From contig JAESIW010000210.1 of the NCBI GenBank assembly GCA_016802295.1, forward strand, positions 980,001 to 1,018,772: DNA of 38,772 nucleotides, written 5' to 3'. Position numbers and translations under genes: made by a program. Shown here piece after piece: positions 24,911 to 32,800 of this stretch (position 1 is its first letter; the number at the start of each line of letters is the position of its first letter). This DNA comes from Brachionus rotundiformis. Its lineage: Eukaryota > Rotifera > Eurotatoria > Ploima > Brachionidae. A model generated the notes under the pieces. It ran no database searches, was not told the DNA's origin, and saw only the letters and a list, made by a program, of their open reading frames with translations.

Positions 24911-26572
24911 ATGTCTCACAATTACAATGCTTCTGATTTGTTTGTTAAAGCTTTAGAAAACGAAGGTGTAGAAGTAATTTACGGAATTCCTGGGGAAGAA
25001 AACCTAGATTTAGTAGAAGCTTTAAGAAAGTCTAACAAAATAAAATTAATTTTAACCAGACACGAACAAGCCGCCGGCTTTATGGCCGCTACTTACGGCA
25101 GAATTACAGGTAAAGTAGGTGTTGCAATATCTACCTTAGGGCCCGGTGCTACCAATTTTACCACATCGGCCGCTTATGCCACATTGGGTGGTTTTCCAGT
25201 GTTATTTATAACAGGGCAAAAGCCAATTTTAAAAAGCAAGCAAGGTAAGTTTCAGGTGGTAGATGTAGTTGGTATGATGAAGCCAATTACAAAATACGCC
25301 AAGCAAATTGTTAGTGCTAATAATGTTACTTCGGTAGTTAGAGAAGCCTTTAAAATAGCCACAGCCGATAAAGCAGGGGCAGTGCATATAGAGTTTCCTG
25401 AAGATATTTCGGCACTTGAAGTTACTGCAGATACTAAAGGCTTGTTTACTACAACGGCTACGCCTGTAGGTTTGGTTAATACACATGGTGTTAAGCAGGC
25501 GGCAGAAATTATTAAAAATGCTAAAATGCCTTTGGTTTTAGTTGGTTCGTTTGCTAATAATGGTAATGCTCCGGCAGAGGTTACTAATTTTATTAACGCT
25601 ACTAAGTTACCATTTTTTAACACACAAATGGGTAAAGGCGTAGTAAACGAAAATAACGCACAGTATATTGGTACGGCTTCGTTAAGTGGTAGCGATTATT
25701 TACACACTTTAGTAGAACAAGCCGATGTAATTTTAAACATTGGTTACGATGTAATAGAAAAACCACCGTATTTTTTAAACAACGATTCTAAAGTTAAGGT
25801 TATTCATTTAAGTAATGTGGCTTCTGCCGTAGATGAAATTTACAACCCTGTGCTAGATGTTGTAGGTGATATTGCTTTAAACGTTAAAGCATTAGCCACA
25901 GAACTAGGAGAGTGCAAACAAGATTTTAGCTATGCTTATAAAGTTAAAAGCTTTATTACTAAGCAAATTAATGATTATGCTAATAATAATAGCTTTCCGG
26001 TTAAACCACAAAAATTGGTGCTAGATGTACAAAACGCTGTTGGTGAAAACGGCTTTGTAGCTTTAGATAACGGTATGTATAAACTTTGGTTTGCCAGAAA
26101 TTTAACCGTAACCAAGCCTTTTGGTATGATTTTAGACAACGCCCTAGCAACTATGGGTGCAGGCTTGCCTTCTGCTATGGAGCTATCTAGGTTAAATCCA
26201 AACTCTAATGTTTTAGCCGTAGTTGGCGATGGCGGTTTTATGATGAATTCGCAAGAATTAGAAACTGCTAAGCGTTTGGGGTTATCTGTGGTAGTGTTGG
26301 TAATTAACGATGGTTCTTATGGTATGATAGAATGGAAACAAAACGGTATGGGGTTTGAAACCTACGGAATGCGTTTTAATAACCCTAATTTTGTTGCCTA
26401 CGCCAATGCGTATGATATACAAGGACACAAAATTACTAAAACCGAAGACCTACTACCAACCTTGCAACAATGCTTTGCTAAGCGTGGTATGCATGTGGTT
26501 GATGTTGCCGTTGATTACACCGAAAATAATAAATTTTTTAATGATGAATTAAAAAATAAACAATCTATTTAA
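24911..26572 (+). CDS. Acetolactate-synthase-like ThDP enzyme, candidate 2-oxoglutarate decarboxylase
   Basis: A 553-residue member of the POX/AHAS family of thiamine diphosphate enzymes. Features are the N-terminal PYR domain with activating Glu52 in 'RHEQAAGFMA' and 'STLGPGATN', a central Rossmann-like domain (about 190-340), and a C-terminal PP domain with the Mg-ThDP motif 'GDGG' at 439-442 through 'NDGSYG' near 466. It would usually be annotated acetolactate synthase large subunit. However, no small subunit, acetolactate decarboxylase or branched-chain genes are nearby. The next gene is an aldehyde dehydrogenase, followed by succinate dehydrogenase. A homologue from this family was shown in cyanobacteria to be 2-oxoglutarate decarboxylase, giving succinic semialdehyde. 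That role fits this context and is my preferred inference; acetolactate synthase remains possible. Confidence 0.85.
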   Translation: MSHNYNASDLFVKALENEGVEVIYGIPGEENLDLVEALRKSNKIKLILTRHEQAAGFMAATYGRITGKVGVAISTLGPGATNFTTSAAYATLGGFPVLFITGQKPILKSKQGKFQVVDVVGMMKPITKYAKQIVSANNVTSVVREAFKIATADKAGAVHIEFPEDISALEVTADTKGLFTTTATPVGLVNTHGVKQAAEIIKNAKMPLVLVGSFANNGNAPAEVTNFINATKLPFFNTQMGKGVVNENNAQYIGTASLSGSDYLHTLVEQADVILNIGYDVIEKPPYFLNNDSKVKVIHLSNVASAVDEIYNPVLDVVGDIALNVKALATELGECKQDFSYAYKVKSFITKQINDYANNNSFPVKPQKLVLDVQNAVGENGFVALDNGMYKLWFARNLTVTKPFGMILDNALATMGAGLPSAMELSRLNPNSNVLAVVGDGGFMMNSQELETAKRLGLSVVVLVINDGSYGMIEWKQNGMGFETYGMRFNNPNFVAYANAYDIQGHKITKTEDLLPTLQQCFAKRGMHVVDVAVDYTENNKFFNDELKNKQSI

Positions 26573-26587
26573 TAAAGGAGTATACAC

Positions 26588-27988
26588 ATGTCTGGAGAAA
26601 TTAAAGTAGTTACTGCATTAGATAACACGCCTATTGTTACTATTCCTAAAATATCCGAAGCAGAAACCTTTGCTAAGTTAGAGCAAGCCTTTAGTGCTTA
26701 TAACAATAGGGGCGAATGGTTAAAGCATCATCAAAAAATAGATATTTTAAACAAAGTAGCAGATTTAGTAGCACAAAACGCCGAAGAATTTGCTTTAAAT
26801 ATAGCTAAAGAAGGCGGTAAACCATTAGTAGATGCTAAGGTAGAAGTTGCCAGAGCAATTATGGGTATTAAGCAAGCAGTTAAAGATTTAAGCCACACCT
26901 TTACAGGGCAAGAAATCCCCATGGGTTTTACTCCTGCTTCTGATAATAGAATGGCTTTTACTACCAGAGAACCAATAGGCGTAGTATTTGCTATTAGTGC
27001 TTTTAATCATCCGCTTAATTTAATTGTGCATCAAATTGTTCCGGCTATTGCGGTGGGGTGTCCGGTTTTGGTTAAACCTGCATCTAAAACGCCTATGTCT
27101 TGCATTAATTTTGTAGAACTGCTTTATAAAGCGGGTTTGCCAAGAAACTTGTGTTCGGTTGTGTTGTGCGATAATACAGTTGCCGAAAAAATAGTAGCAG
27201 ATGAAAGAGTAGCTTTTTTTAGTTTTATTGGGTCGGCTCAGGTTGGTTGGTATTTGCGTAATAAGTTGGCAAATGGTACCAGATACGCACTAGAACACGG
27301 CGGTGTTGCCGCAGTAGTGGTAGATAAAGACGTAGTTAATATGCAAGAAGTTGTTAAATCTTGTGTTAAAGGCGGTTACTACCATGCAGGGCAGGTTTGT
27401 ATTTCTATACAACGTATTTTTGTGCATAACAGTGTATACAACCAGTTTGTAGAAGAGTTTGTAGAAGAAGTAAAAAAACTAAAAGTTGGCGACCCTACCG
27501 ATATTAAAACCGAAGTTGGGCCTTTAATATCTGAAGGCGAATTAAACCGAGTAGACCAATGGGTAAAAGAAGCAGTGCAAGAAGGGGCAACTTTGGCTTG
27601 TGGCGGTAAACCTATTACTAGTAAGTTGTACGAAGCCACCGTGTTGTTAAACCCTAGTGCAGATTCTAAAGTTTCTAAGCACGAAATTTTTGGCCCTGTA
27701 GTTGCTATTTATAGCTATAGTAATTTGCAAGATGCTGTTAAGCAGGTTAATTCGGTTAATATGCCGTTTCAATCTGCAGTGTTTAGTAGCAATATTAGTA
27801 CAATATCTTATGCTTACAAAAACATAGATGCGGCGGCTGTTGTAGTTAACGATAGCACCACGTTTAGAGTAGACTGGATGCCGTTTGCCGGTAGAAGATC
27901 TGCAGGTTATGGTATTGGTGGCATAGAACATACAATGCACGAAATGACCCAACATAAAATGATAGTTATTAAAGATAATGCACTGTAG
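26588..27988 (+). CDS. Aldehyde dehydrogenase, candidate succinic semialdehyde dehydrogenase
   Basis: A 466-residue NAD(P)-dependent aldehyde dehydrogenase. The catalytic cysteine is Cys271 in 'HAGQVCIS' and the general-base Glu236 lies in 'LEHGGVAAV', where most family members have 'ELGG'. 'AFNHPLNL' contains the conserved Asn of the oxyanion hole, and 'EIFGPVVAIY' is typical. The 'EHGG' variant and 'FRVDWMPFAGRRSAGYG' suggest the ALDH21/RL0313-like branch rather than GabD; plant ALDH21 is, as I recall, an NADP-dependent succinic semialdehyde dehydrogenase. Good Shine-Dalgarno (AAGGAG, 26576-26581), 15 bases after the ThDP enzyme and 6 before sdhE. Its position supports oxidation of succinic semialdehyde to succinate, the SDH substrate. 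The substrate is inferred, not shown. Confidence 0.85.
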   Translation: MSGEIKVVTALDNTPIVTIPKISEAETFAKLEQAFSAYNNRGEWLKHHQKIDILNKVADLVAQNAEEFALNIAKEGGKPLVDAKVEVARAIMGIKQAVKDLSHTFTGQEIPMGFTPASDNRMAFTTREPIGVVFAISAFNHPLNLIVHQIVPAIAVGCPVLVKPASKTPMSCINFVELLYKAGLPRNLCSVVLCDNTVAEKIVADERVAFFSFIGSAQVGWYLRNKLANGTRYALEHGGVAAVVVDKDVVNMQEVVKSCVKGGYYHAGQVCISIQRIFVHNSVYNQFVEEFVEEVKKLKVGDPTDIKTEVGPLISEGELNRVDQWVKEAVQEGATLACGGKPITSKLYEATVLLNPSADSKVSKHEIFGPVVAIYSYSNLQDAVKQVNSVNMPFQSAVFSSNISTISYAYKNIDAAAVVVNDSTTFRVDWMPFAGRRSAGYGIGGIEHTMHEMTQHKMIVIKDNAL

Positions 27989-27994
27989 TACAAT

Positions 27995-28246
27995 ATGTTA
28001 ACTAATAATTATTTAAAAAACTTGTATATTCAATCTAAGCGTAGGGGAATGGTAGAGCTAGACTTACTAATAGGCGGTTTTGCCGACAAGCACTTACACA
28101 AACTTACGCTACAAGAAGCTAACTTGTTTGAAGAATTTTTACAATTAGACGACGAGTTTATTTATAGATGTTTTTTAAATAATGCAGAAATGCATACTAA
28201 GTTTATTGATATTTGGAATAAAATTAAATTATCTTACAAGGAGTAG
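27995..28246 (+). CDS. sdhE: Succinate dehydrogenase assembly factor SdhE
   Basis: An 83-residue cytosolic protein of the SdhE/SDHAF2 (DUF339) family, which promotes covalent attachment of FAD to SdhA. The defining motif 'RRGMVELDLLIGGF' (residues 16-29) contains the essential Arg-Gly. Six bases separate it from the aldehyde dehydrogenase gene, and its final codons supply the Shine-Dalgarno (AAGGAG) for sdhC. The tight packing in front of sdhC-D-A-B matches its role. Confidence 0.92.
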   Translation: MLTNNYLKNLYIQSKRRGMVELDLLIGGFADKHLHKLTLQEANLFEEFLQLDDEFIYRCFLNNAEMHTKFIDIWNKIKLSYKE

Positions 28247-28251
28247 ATAAA

Positions 28252-28638
28252 ATGCTAAAAAGACCAATTAGCCCACATTTACAAATATATAATGTTTTTG
28301 CTAAAGAACTAACCTCGGCAATGTCTATTACCCATAGATTTGCAGAAATTGGCTTGTTTGTTAGTTTGTTGTATTCTTTAGGTTTGTTTGTTGCCCTAGC
28401 TTTTGGCGAGCACGCCTATAACACTTACTTAAGCTTTATTTTTTCTTGGTTTGGGTGGGTATCTATTTTTGCTATAAGCGTTTGCTTTTGGTTTTATATT
28501 TTTGGGGCAATTCGCTTTACCATTTTTAATTTAGGTTATGGTATAAATAAAAAATTTGTTATGTACTCTGGTTATATTACGCTTGGGTTGTTTTTAACAG
28601 GCTTAGCAACCACTTGGTACATAATATTATTTACATAA
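28252..28638 (+). CDS. sdhC: Succinate dehydrogenase membrane anchor subunit C, haem ligand apparently absent
   Basis: A 128-residue inner-membrane protein with three predicted membrane helices (about 28-52, 62-86, 103-126). The N-terminal 'RPISPHLQIY' is the family signature, and 'SITHR' (Ser25, His28, Arg29) retains the quinone-site serine and arginine matching E. coli Ser27 and Arg31. The usual 'H-x4-IRH' haem segment reads 'YIFGAIRF': Tyr82 stands where E. coli has the haem b ligand His84, and the later His is Phe89. With SdhD it anchors SdhA-SdhB and passes electrons to quinone. The gene is 5 bases after sdhE. The identity is secure; the haem inference rests on a by-eye alignment. Confidence 0.92.
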   Translation: MLKRPISPHLQIYNVFAKELTSAMSITHRFAEIGLFVSLLYSLGLFVALAFGEHAYNTYLSFIFSWFGWVSIFAISVCFWFYIFGAIRFTIFNLGYGINKKFVMYSGYITLGLFLTGLATTWYIILFT

Positions 28639-28660
28639 AAAAACATAAGGAAAACACAAC

Positions 28661-29062
28661 ATGGTAGATAGATCTTTAGGTAAACAAGATTACGAAAAAC
28701 GTAGTAGCTTAGCCAGAGCAAAAGGCTTAGGGTCTTCGCAAAATGGTGCAAAAGAATGGTATAGGTATCAGGTATTAAACTTTTTTGTAATTTTTGCTTT
28801 GTCTTACTTATTTGCAATAATATTTTTTAATGCTAAATCTTATAGTAGCTTAGTGCATATTATTAATAATCCAATACACTTAACATTATTAATAATAAGT
28901 ATGTTGGTTATTACCAATGCAAGTTATTATTGGATTAAAGAAGTTATTCAAGATTATGTTAATAGCCACGCTGTTAGCTTAATATTAGTTATATTGTTAA
29001 AAGCAATTTTATTTTTTATTGCTGTTGTTAGTACCGTTAGTTTATTAATTAACAAAATGTAG
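28661..29062 (+). CDS. sdhD: Succinate dehydrogenase membrane anchor subunit D, haem ligand apparently absent
   Basis: A 133-residue inner-membrane protein with an N-terminal cytoplasmic segment ending in 'AKGLGSSQNGAKEW', typical of alphaproteobacterial SdhD, then three membrane helices (about 38-56, 72-89, 105-129). The 'QDY' motif with quinone-site Tyr99 is conserved. Twelve residues before that tyrosine, where the family has the second haem b ligand (E. coli His71), this protein has Ala87. The gene lies 22 bases after sdhC and 10 before sdhA, and ends in TAG. Confidence 0.9.
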   Translation: MVDRSLGKQDYEKRSSLARAKGLGSSQNGAKEWYRYQVLNFFVIFALSYLFAIIFFNAKSYSSLVHIINNPIHLTLLIISMLVITNASYYWIKEVIQDYVNSHAVSLILVILLKAILFFIAVVSTVSLLINKM

Positions 29063-29072
29063 GTAAAATATT

Positions 29073-30857
29073 ATGAAAGACTATAAAATAACCGACCACA
29101 ACTTTGATGTAATAGTAGTTGGCGGGGGCGGTTCTGGTTTAAGAGCAAGCCTAGCATTAAAAGAAGAAGGCGTAGATGTTGCTTGTATTTCTAAGTTGTT
29201 TCCGGTGCGTAGCCATACGGTGGCGGCACAAGGCGGTATTGGTGCTGCGTTGTCTAACGTTAACGAAGATAAGTGGCAGTGGCATATGTACGATACAGTT
29301 AAGGGGTCTGACTGGTTAGGAGACCAAGACGCTATAGAATTTATGGTTAAAAACGCCCCTAATGTAGTTTACGAATTAGAGCATTACGGCGTGCCTTTTT
29401 CTAGGCTAGAAAATGGTAAAATTTATCAACGTCCGTTTGGTGGGCATAGTAGAAATTTTGGCGAGGCTCCGGTGCCTAGGGCGTGTGCCGCTGCAGATAT
29501 GACAGGGCACGCATTATTGCACACACTATACCAACAATGCTTAAAACATAAAGTTAAATTTTTTATAGAATATTACACTGTAGACTTAATTATGGACGAA
29601 GAGGGTAGCTGTGTGGGTGTTATGGCTTTATGCTTAGAAGACGGCACATTACATAGATTTAACAGTAAAGTGGTTATTTTGGCCACTGGTGGTGCTGGCA
29701 GAACTTATTTTTCTTCTACCTTAGCGCACAGTTGTACCGGAGACGGCTTAGGGTTAGTTGCCAGAGCAGGGTTGCCGTTGCAAGATATGGAGTTTGTGCA
29801 GTTTCACCCAACTGGTTTATACGGGCCTGGTTGTTTAATTACCGAGGCCGCACGTGGCGAAGGCGGTTACTTTACTAACAGTAACGGCGAAAGATTTATG
29901 GAGAAATATGCCCCTACGGTAAAAGATTTAGCCTCTAGGGATGTATGTTCTAGGGCGTTAACCATTGAAATTAGAGAAGGTAGAGGCGTTGGTAAAGAAA
30001 AAGATCATATCTATTTAAATTTACAACATTTAGATAGCGATATGTTGCATAAAAAGTTACCAGGTATTGTAGAAACCGCAAAAGTTTTTGCCGATGTAGA
30101 TTTAACTAAAGAGCCTGTGCCGGTTATTCCTACTGCACATTATAATATGGGTGGTATTCCTACCAATATTCATGGGCAGGTGGTTAACCCTAAAAATGGT
30201 AATTTTGATGCCACAGTAGACGGTTTAATGGCTGTGGGCGAAGTTGCTTGTGTTTCGGTACATGGGGCTAATAGGTTGGGTTCTAACTCGTTATTAGATT
30301 TAATGGTGTTTGGTAAAGCTGCGGCTAAAAAAGCTGCTGAAATTGTTAAAGGTGGGGCTGTTTTAAAACCTTTGCCTAAAAATAGTGCAGAGCAAACCAT
30401 TAATAGATTAAATTCTATTTTACACACCAAAGGCGATTTAAAAGTAGGCGAAGTGCGTTTAGCTATGCAAAAAGCCATGCAAAAAGACGCCGCCGTGTTT
30501 AGAGTAGAAGAAACTTTAACGCAAGGGGTTAACAATATTAATGCTATTGCTAAAGATATTAAAAATATAGAAATTAGTGATAAATCTTTAATTTGGAACT
30601 TTACTTTAGTAGAACATTTAGAGTTACAAAATTTAATGGTGGCTTCTAAGGCAATAATTAACTCTGCTTTATATAGAACAGAAAGTAGAGGAGCCCACGC
30701 CAGAGAAGATTATCCAGAGCGTGATGATGCTAATTGGCTACAGCATACCTTGGCTTTTGTTGAAGATAACAATGTGGAGGTTAGTAAGCGTCCGGTTCAT
30801 AATTATACTTTAACTAACGAAGTTGAATATATTGTACCTAAAAAACGAATCTATTAA
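29073..30857 (+). CDS. sdhA: Succinate dehydrogenase flavoprotein subunit
   Basis: The 594-residue catalytic subunit, oxidising succinate to fumarate and reducing covalently bound FAD on the cytoplasmic face of the inner membrane. The FAD-binding 'VVGGGGSGLRA' is at residues 15-25, and His48 in 'RSHTVAAQGG' is the flavin-linking histidine. Active-site segments 'FHPTGLYGPG', 'TEAARGEGG', 'PTAHYNMGG' and C-terminal 'SRGAHAREDYPERDD' are intact. Length is normal. It is encoded between sdhD and sdhB with gaps of 10 and 20 bases, so electrons from the succinate made by the upstream shunt enter the quinone pool through this complex. Confidence 0.98.
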   Translation: MKDYKITDHNFDVIVVGGGGSGLRASLALKEEGVDVACISKLFPVRSHTVAAQGGIGAALSNVNEDKWQWHMYDTVKGSDWLGDQDAIEFMVKNAPNVVYELEHYGVPFSRLENGKIYQRPFGGHSRNFGEAPVPRACAAADMTGHALLHTLYQQCLKHKVKFFIEYYTVDLIMDEEGSCVGVMALCLEDGTLHRFNSKVVILATGGAGRTYFSSTLAHSCTGDGLGLVARAGLPLQDMEFVQFHPTGLYGPGCLITEAARGEGGYFTNSNGERFMEKYAPTVKDLASRDVCSRALTIEIREGRGVGKEKDHIYLNLQHLDSDMLHKKLPGIVETAKVFADVDLTKEPVPVIPTAHYNMGGIPTNIHGQVVNPKNGNFDATVDGLMAVGEVACVSVHGANRLGSNSLLDLMVFGKAAAKKAAEIVKGGAVLKPLPKNSAEQTINRLNSILHTKGDLKVGEVRLAMQKAMQKDAAVFRVEETLTQGVNNINAIAKDIKNIEISDKSLIWNFTLVEHLELQNLMVASKAIINSALYRTESRGAHAREDYPERDDANWLQHTLAFVEDNNVEVSKRPVHNYTLTNEVEYIVPKKRIY

Positions 30858-30877
30858 AATTTATAAGGAGCTGTATT

Positions 30878-31663
30878 ATGGTTCAGTTTACATTGCCTAA
30901 AAATTCTAAAGTATTAAAAGGCAAACACTTTAAAGCTAACAACAATGTTACAAACATACGTGTTTTTGAAATTTATAGGTTTGACCCAGAAAGCGGAGAG
31001 AATCCAAGACTAGACACATTTGAAATAGATATGGATAATTGTGGCCCTATGGTGTTAGATGTTTTAATGAAAATTAAAAACGAAATAGACGACAGTTTGG
31101 TTTTTAGAAGAAGTTGCAGAGAAGGCATTTGTGGATCTTGCACTTTTAATATTAACGGCAAAAACACTTTAGCTTGTACTAAAAAAATTAACGAATATAG
31201 TGGTAATATTAAAATTTATCCATTACCGCATAAACCAGTTATTAAAGATTTAGTGGTAGATTTAACCAGTGCATATGCACAGCACGAATCTATAAAACCT
31301 TGGTTGCAGGCAGATACGCCGGTAGAAACCAATAAAGAAAGACTGCAAAGCCCAGAAGAGCGTGCTAAGTTAGATGGTTTGTGGGAGTGTATTATGTGTT
31401 TTGCTTGTACCACTAGTTGCCCTAGTTATTGGTGGAAAGGCGAAGATGGTTACTTGGGGCCTGCTACTTTGTTGCAATCTTACCGTTGGTTGCAAGATAG
31501 TAGAGACGAAGCTACAGGAGAACGCTTAGCCGAGCTAGACGACAGTACTAAACTGTTTAGTTGCCACACTATTATGAACTGTATGGACGTATGCCCTAAA
31601 GGGTTAAATCCGGCTAAGGCAATTGCAGATATTAAAAAGAAGTTAGTGCTAAGGCAGGGGTAA
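30878..31663 (+). CDS. sdhB: Succinate dehydrogenase iron-sulfur subunit
   Basis: A 261-residue electron-transfer subunit. The N-terminal ferredoxin domain carries the [2Fe-2S] ligands 'CREGICGSC' plus a downstream Cys. The C-terminal domain carries the [4Fe-4S] motif 'CIMCFACTTSCP' and the [3Fe-4S] motif 'CHTIMNCMDVCPKGLNP'. 'SYWWKGEDGYLGPA' and 'RDEATGERL' are characteristic of proteobacterial and mitochondrial SdhB. It has a strong Shine-Dalgarno (AAGGAG). The stop codon overlaps the start of the next gene by one base (TAATG), implying translational coupling of that membrane protein to sdhB. Confidence 0.98.
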   Translation: MVQFTLPKNSKVLKGKHFKANNNVTNIRVFEIYRFDPESGENPRLDTFEIDMDNCGPMVLDVLMKIKNEIDDSLVFRRSCREGICGSCTFNINGKNTLACTKKINEYSGNIKIYPLPHKPVIKDLVVDLTSAYAQHESIKPWLQADTPVETNKERLQSPEERAKLDGLWECIMCFACTTSCPSYWWKGEDGYLGPATLLQSYRWLQDSRDEATGERLAELDDSTKLFSCHTIMNCMDVCPKGLNPAKAIADIKKKLVLRQG

Positions 31664-32118
31664 TGAATTATCTATACATTATTGTATTAGTTTTATTAAT
31701 TTGGAATATCTTAATTACGTATCTTATCTTTGTAAAAGATAGTGGAGTTAAGTCTAGTTCGTTAATAAAAGTCTTAATTTTTGTATTATTGTTAGGAATG
31801 TTAGCATTTATAGGTATAGAATGTTATAAAATAGCTGTAACTAATAATATGTCGAACTTGCAAACAGAAAATGCTAACTTCTCGTTAGGGATGATGCAAA
31901 TTTTTATTGCTATGTTTGGGGTTTTAGTTGTAATTATTGCGTATTTTAGTTATGATAATATAAAAAGAGAAGCAAATAAAATGGCAAAGGAAGTTGCCAA
32001 GGAAGTTGCCACGGAAGAAGCAAAACTATATTTTAACGAACTAACAGCTTCTAGTGAAGATTTTAATCTTGATAGAACTAATTCTAAAACAAAAGGTGAG
32101 AGTGATTGTAATGAATAA
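31663..32118 (+). CDS. Small three-helix membrane protein of unknown function
   Basis: A 151-residue protein not recognised as a known family. It shows three hydrophobic segments (about 3-24, 34-57, 74-97), then a charged helix of heptad-like repeats (AKEVAKEVATEEAK, about 110-123) and a polar C-terminus. The helix may form a cytoplasmic coiled coil. Its ATG overlaps the sdhB stop codon by one base, and its own end overlaps the start of the protease gene by eight bases, so the three are probably translated together. Base composition resembles the neighbours. It might be a partner or substrate of the following ImmA-like protease; this is inferred only from coupling. Confidence 0.75.
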   Translation: MNYLYIIVLVLLIWNILITYLIFVKDSGVKSSSLIKVLIFVLLLGMLAFIGIECYKIAVTNNMSNLQTENANFSLGMMQIFIAMFGVLVVIIAYFSYDNIKREANKMAKEVAKEVATEEAKLYFNELTASSEDFNLDRTNSKTKGESDCNE

Positions 32119-32656
32119 AAATTATTCAAATATTTTATTAAATACTATTACAGATTTTAAAAAAAAAGGTTTTATTAATAGATTTGTTGATGTAGAAAGT
32201 TATATTAAAAATGACGAAAATTTAACCTTAGAATTATTTGACTTTAAAGATGATGCTATATCTGGTGCAATACAAAGACGAAACAATGGTTTTGTTATAC
32301 GTATTAATAGAAGCCATTCAGCCAATAGGCAAAGATTTACTATGGCTCATGAGCTTGCACATTACTTATTGCATAGAGACGAAATAGGAGATGGAATACA
32401 AGATGATATGTTGTATAGAAGTAGTAAAGCAGATAAGTTAGAATTTGAAGCTAATAGATTTGCATCTTCTTTGTTAATGCCAAAATTTTTAATAGAAGAA
32501 GCAATTGATGAAATAAAGAAAGAGAAGAAAGCAGAAAAAATTGAATTAAATAACGAAAATAATGAAAGTATGTTTTTAGAAAAAGTAGCTAAACGTCTTA
32601 AGGTTTCTAATCAAGCTCTATCTTACAAATTAGATATACCTTTTATGGATAAGTAA
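32111..32656 (+). CDS. ImmA/IrrE-type zinc metallopeptidase
   Basis: A 181-residue cytosolic protein of the ImmA/IrrE (DUF955) family. The zinc site 'HELAH' is at residues 80-84, with the likely third ligand Glu113 in 'EFEANRFASSLLMP', the family's second signature. A C-terminal 'VSNQALSYKL' helix completes the usual layout. I chose the ATG at 32111 over one at 32054 because the family N-terminus begins there, AGGTGA lies about 10 bases upstream, and the earlier start would overlap the membrane-protein gene by 65 bases. Characterised relatives cleave or regulate repressors of mobile elements (ImmA with ImmR) or stress regulators (IrrE), but no XRE repressor is adjacent. Its place at the end of the sdh operon is unusual. 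Confidence 0.88.
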   Translation: MNKNYSNILLNTITDFKKKGFINRFVDVESYIKNDENLTLELFDFKDDAISGAIQRRNNGFVIRINRSHSANRQRFTMAHELAHYLLHRDEIGDGIQDDMLYRSSKADKLEFEANRFASSLLMPKFLIEEAIDEIKKEKKAEKIELNNENNESMFLEKVAKRLKVSNQALSYKLDIPFMDK

Positions 32657-32686
32657 ACAGTAGTTTTACAAAAATTTACAAAAACA

Positions 32687-32718
32687 AAAAACGTCTTTTT
32701 ATTAAAGACGTTTTTTTT
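32687..32718 (+). terminator. Rho-independent terminator ending the gdh-sdh-immA operon
   Basis: Perfect 8-bp stem ACGTCTTT (32691-32698) and AAAGACGT (32704-32711) with a 5-base loop and a T-run to 32718. A preceding A-run extends the stem. It lies 30 bases after the protease gene, so the operon from gdh to this point would give a transcript of about 9 kb. Confidence 0.9.
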
Positions 32719-32800
32719 ATGCATAATTTATATTGTTTGTACTTTTAAAATGCTTACAACAACACTTGCGTAAATATATTAAATTAATTGCAAGCTTATA

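Noticed and set aside
24911..27988. Acetoin or branched-chain amino-acid biosynthesis operon
   Set aside because: No acetolactate decarboxylase, acetolactate synthase small subunit, ilvC or ilvD is nearby, and the neighbours are gdh and sdh. Not excluded for the enzyme itself, but the context does not support it.
32054..32110. Upstream ATG for the ImmA/IrrE protease
   Set aside because: It would add 19 residues of out-of-frame membrane-protein sequence; the ATG at 32111 has a better ribosome site and the family's normal N-terminus.
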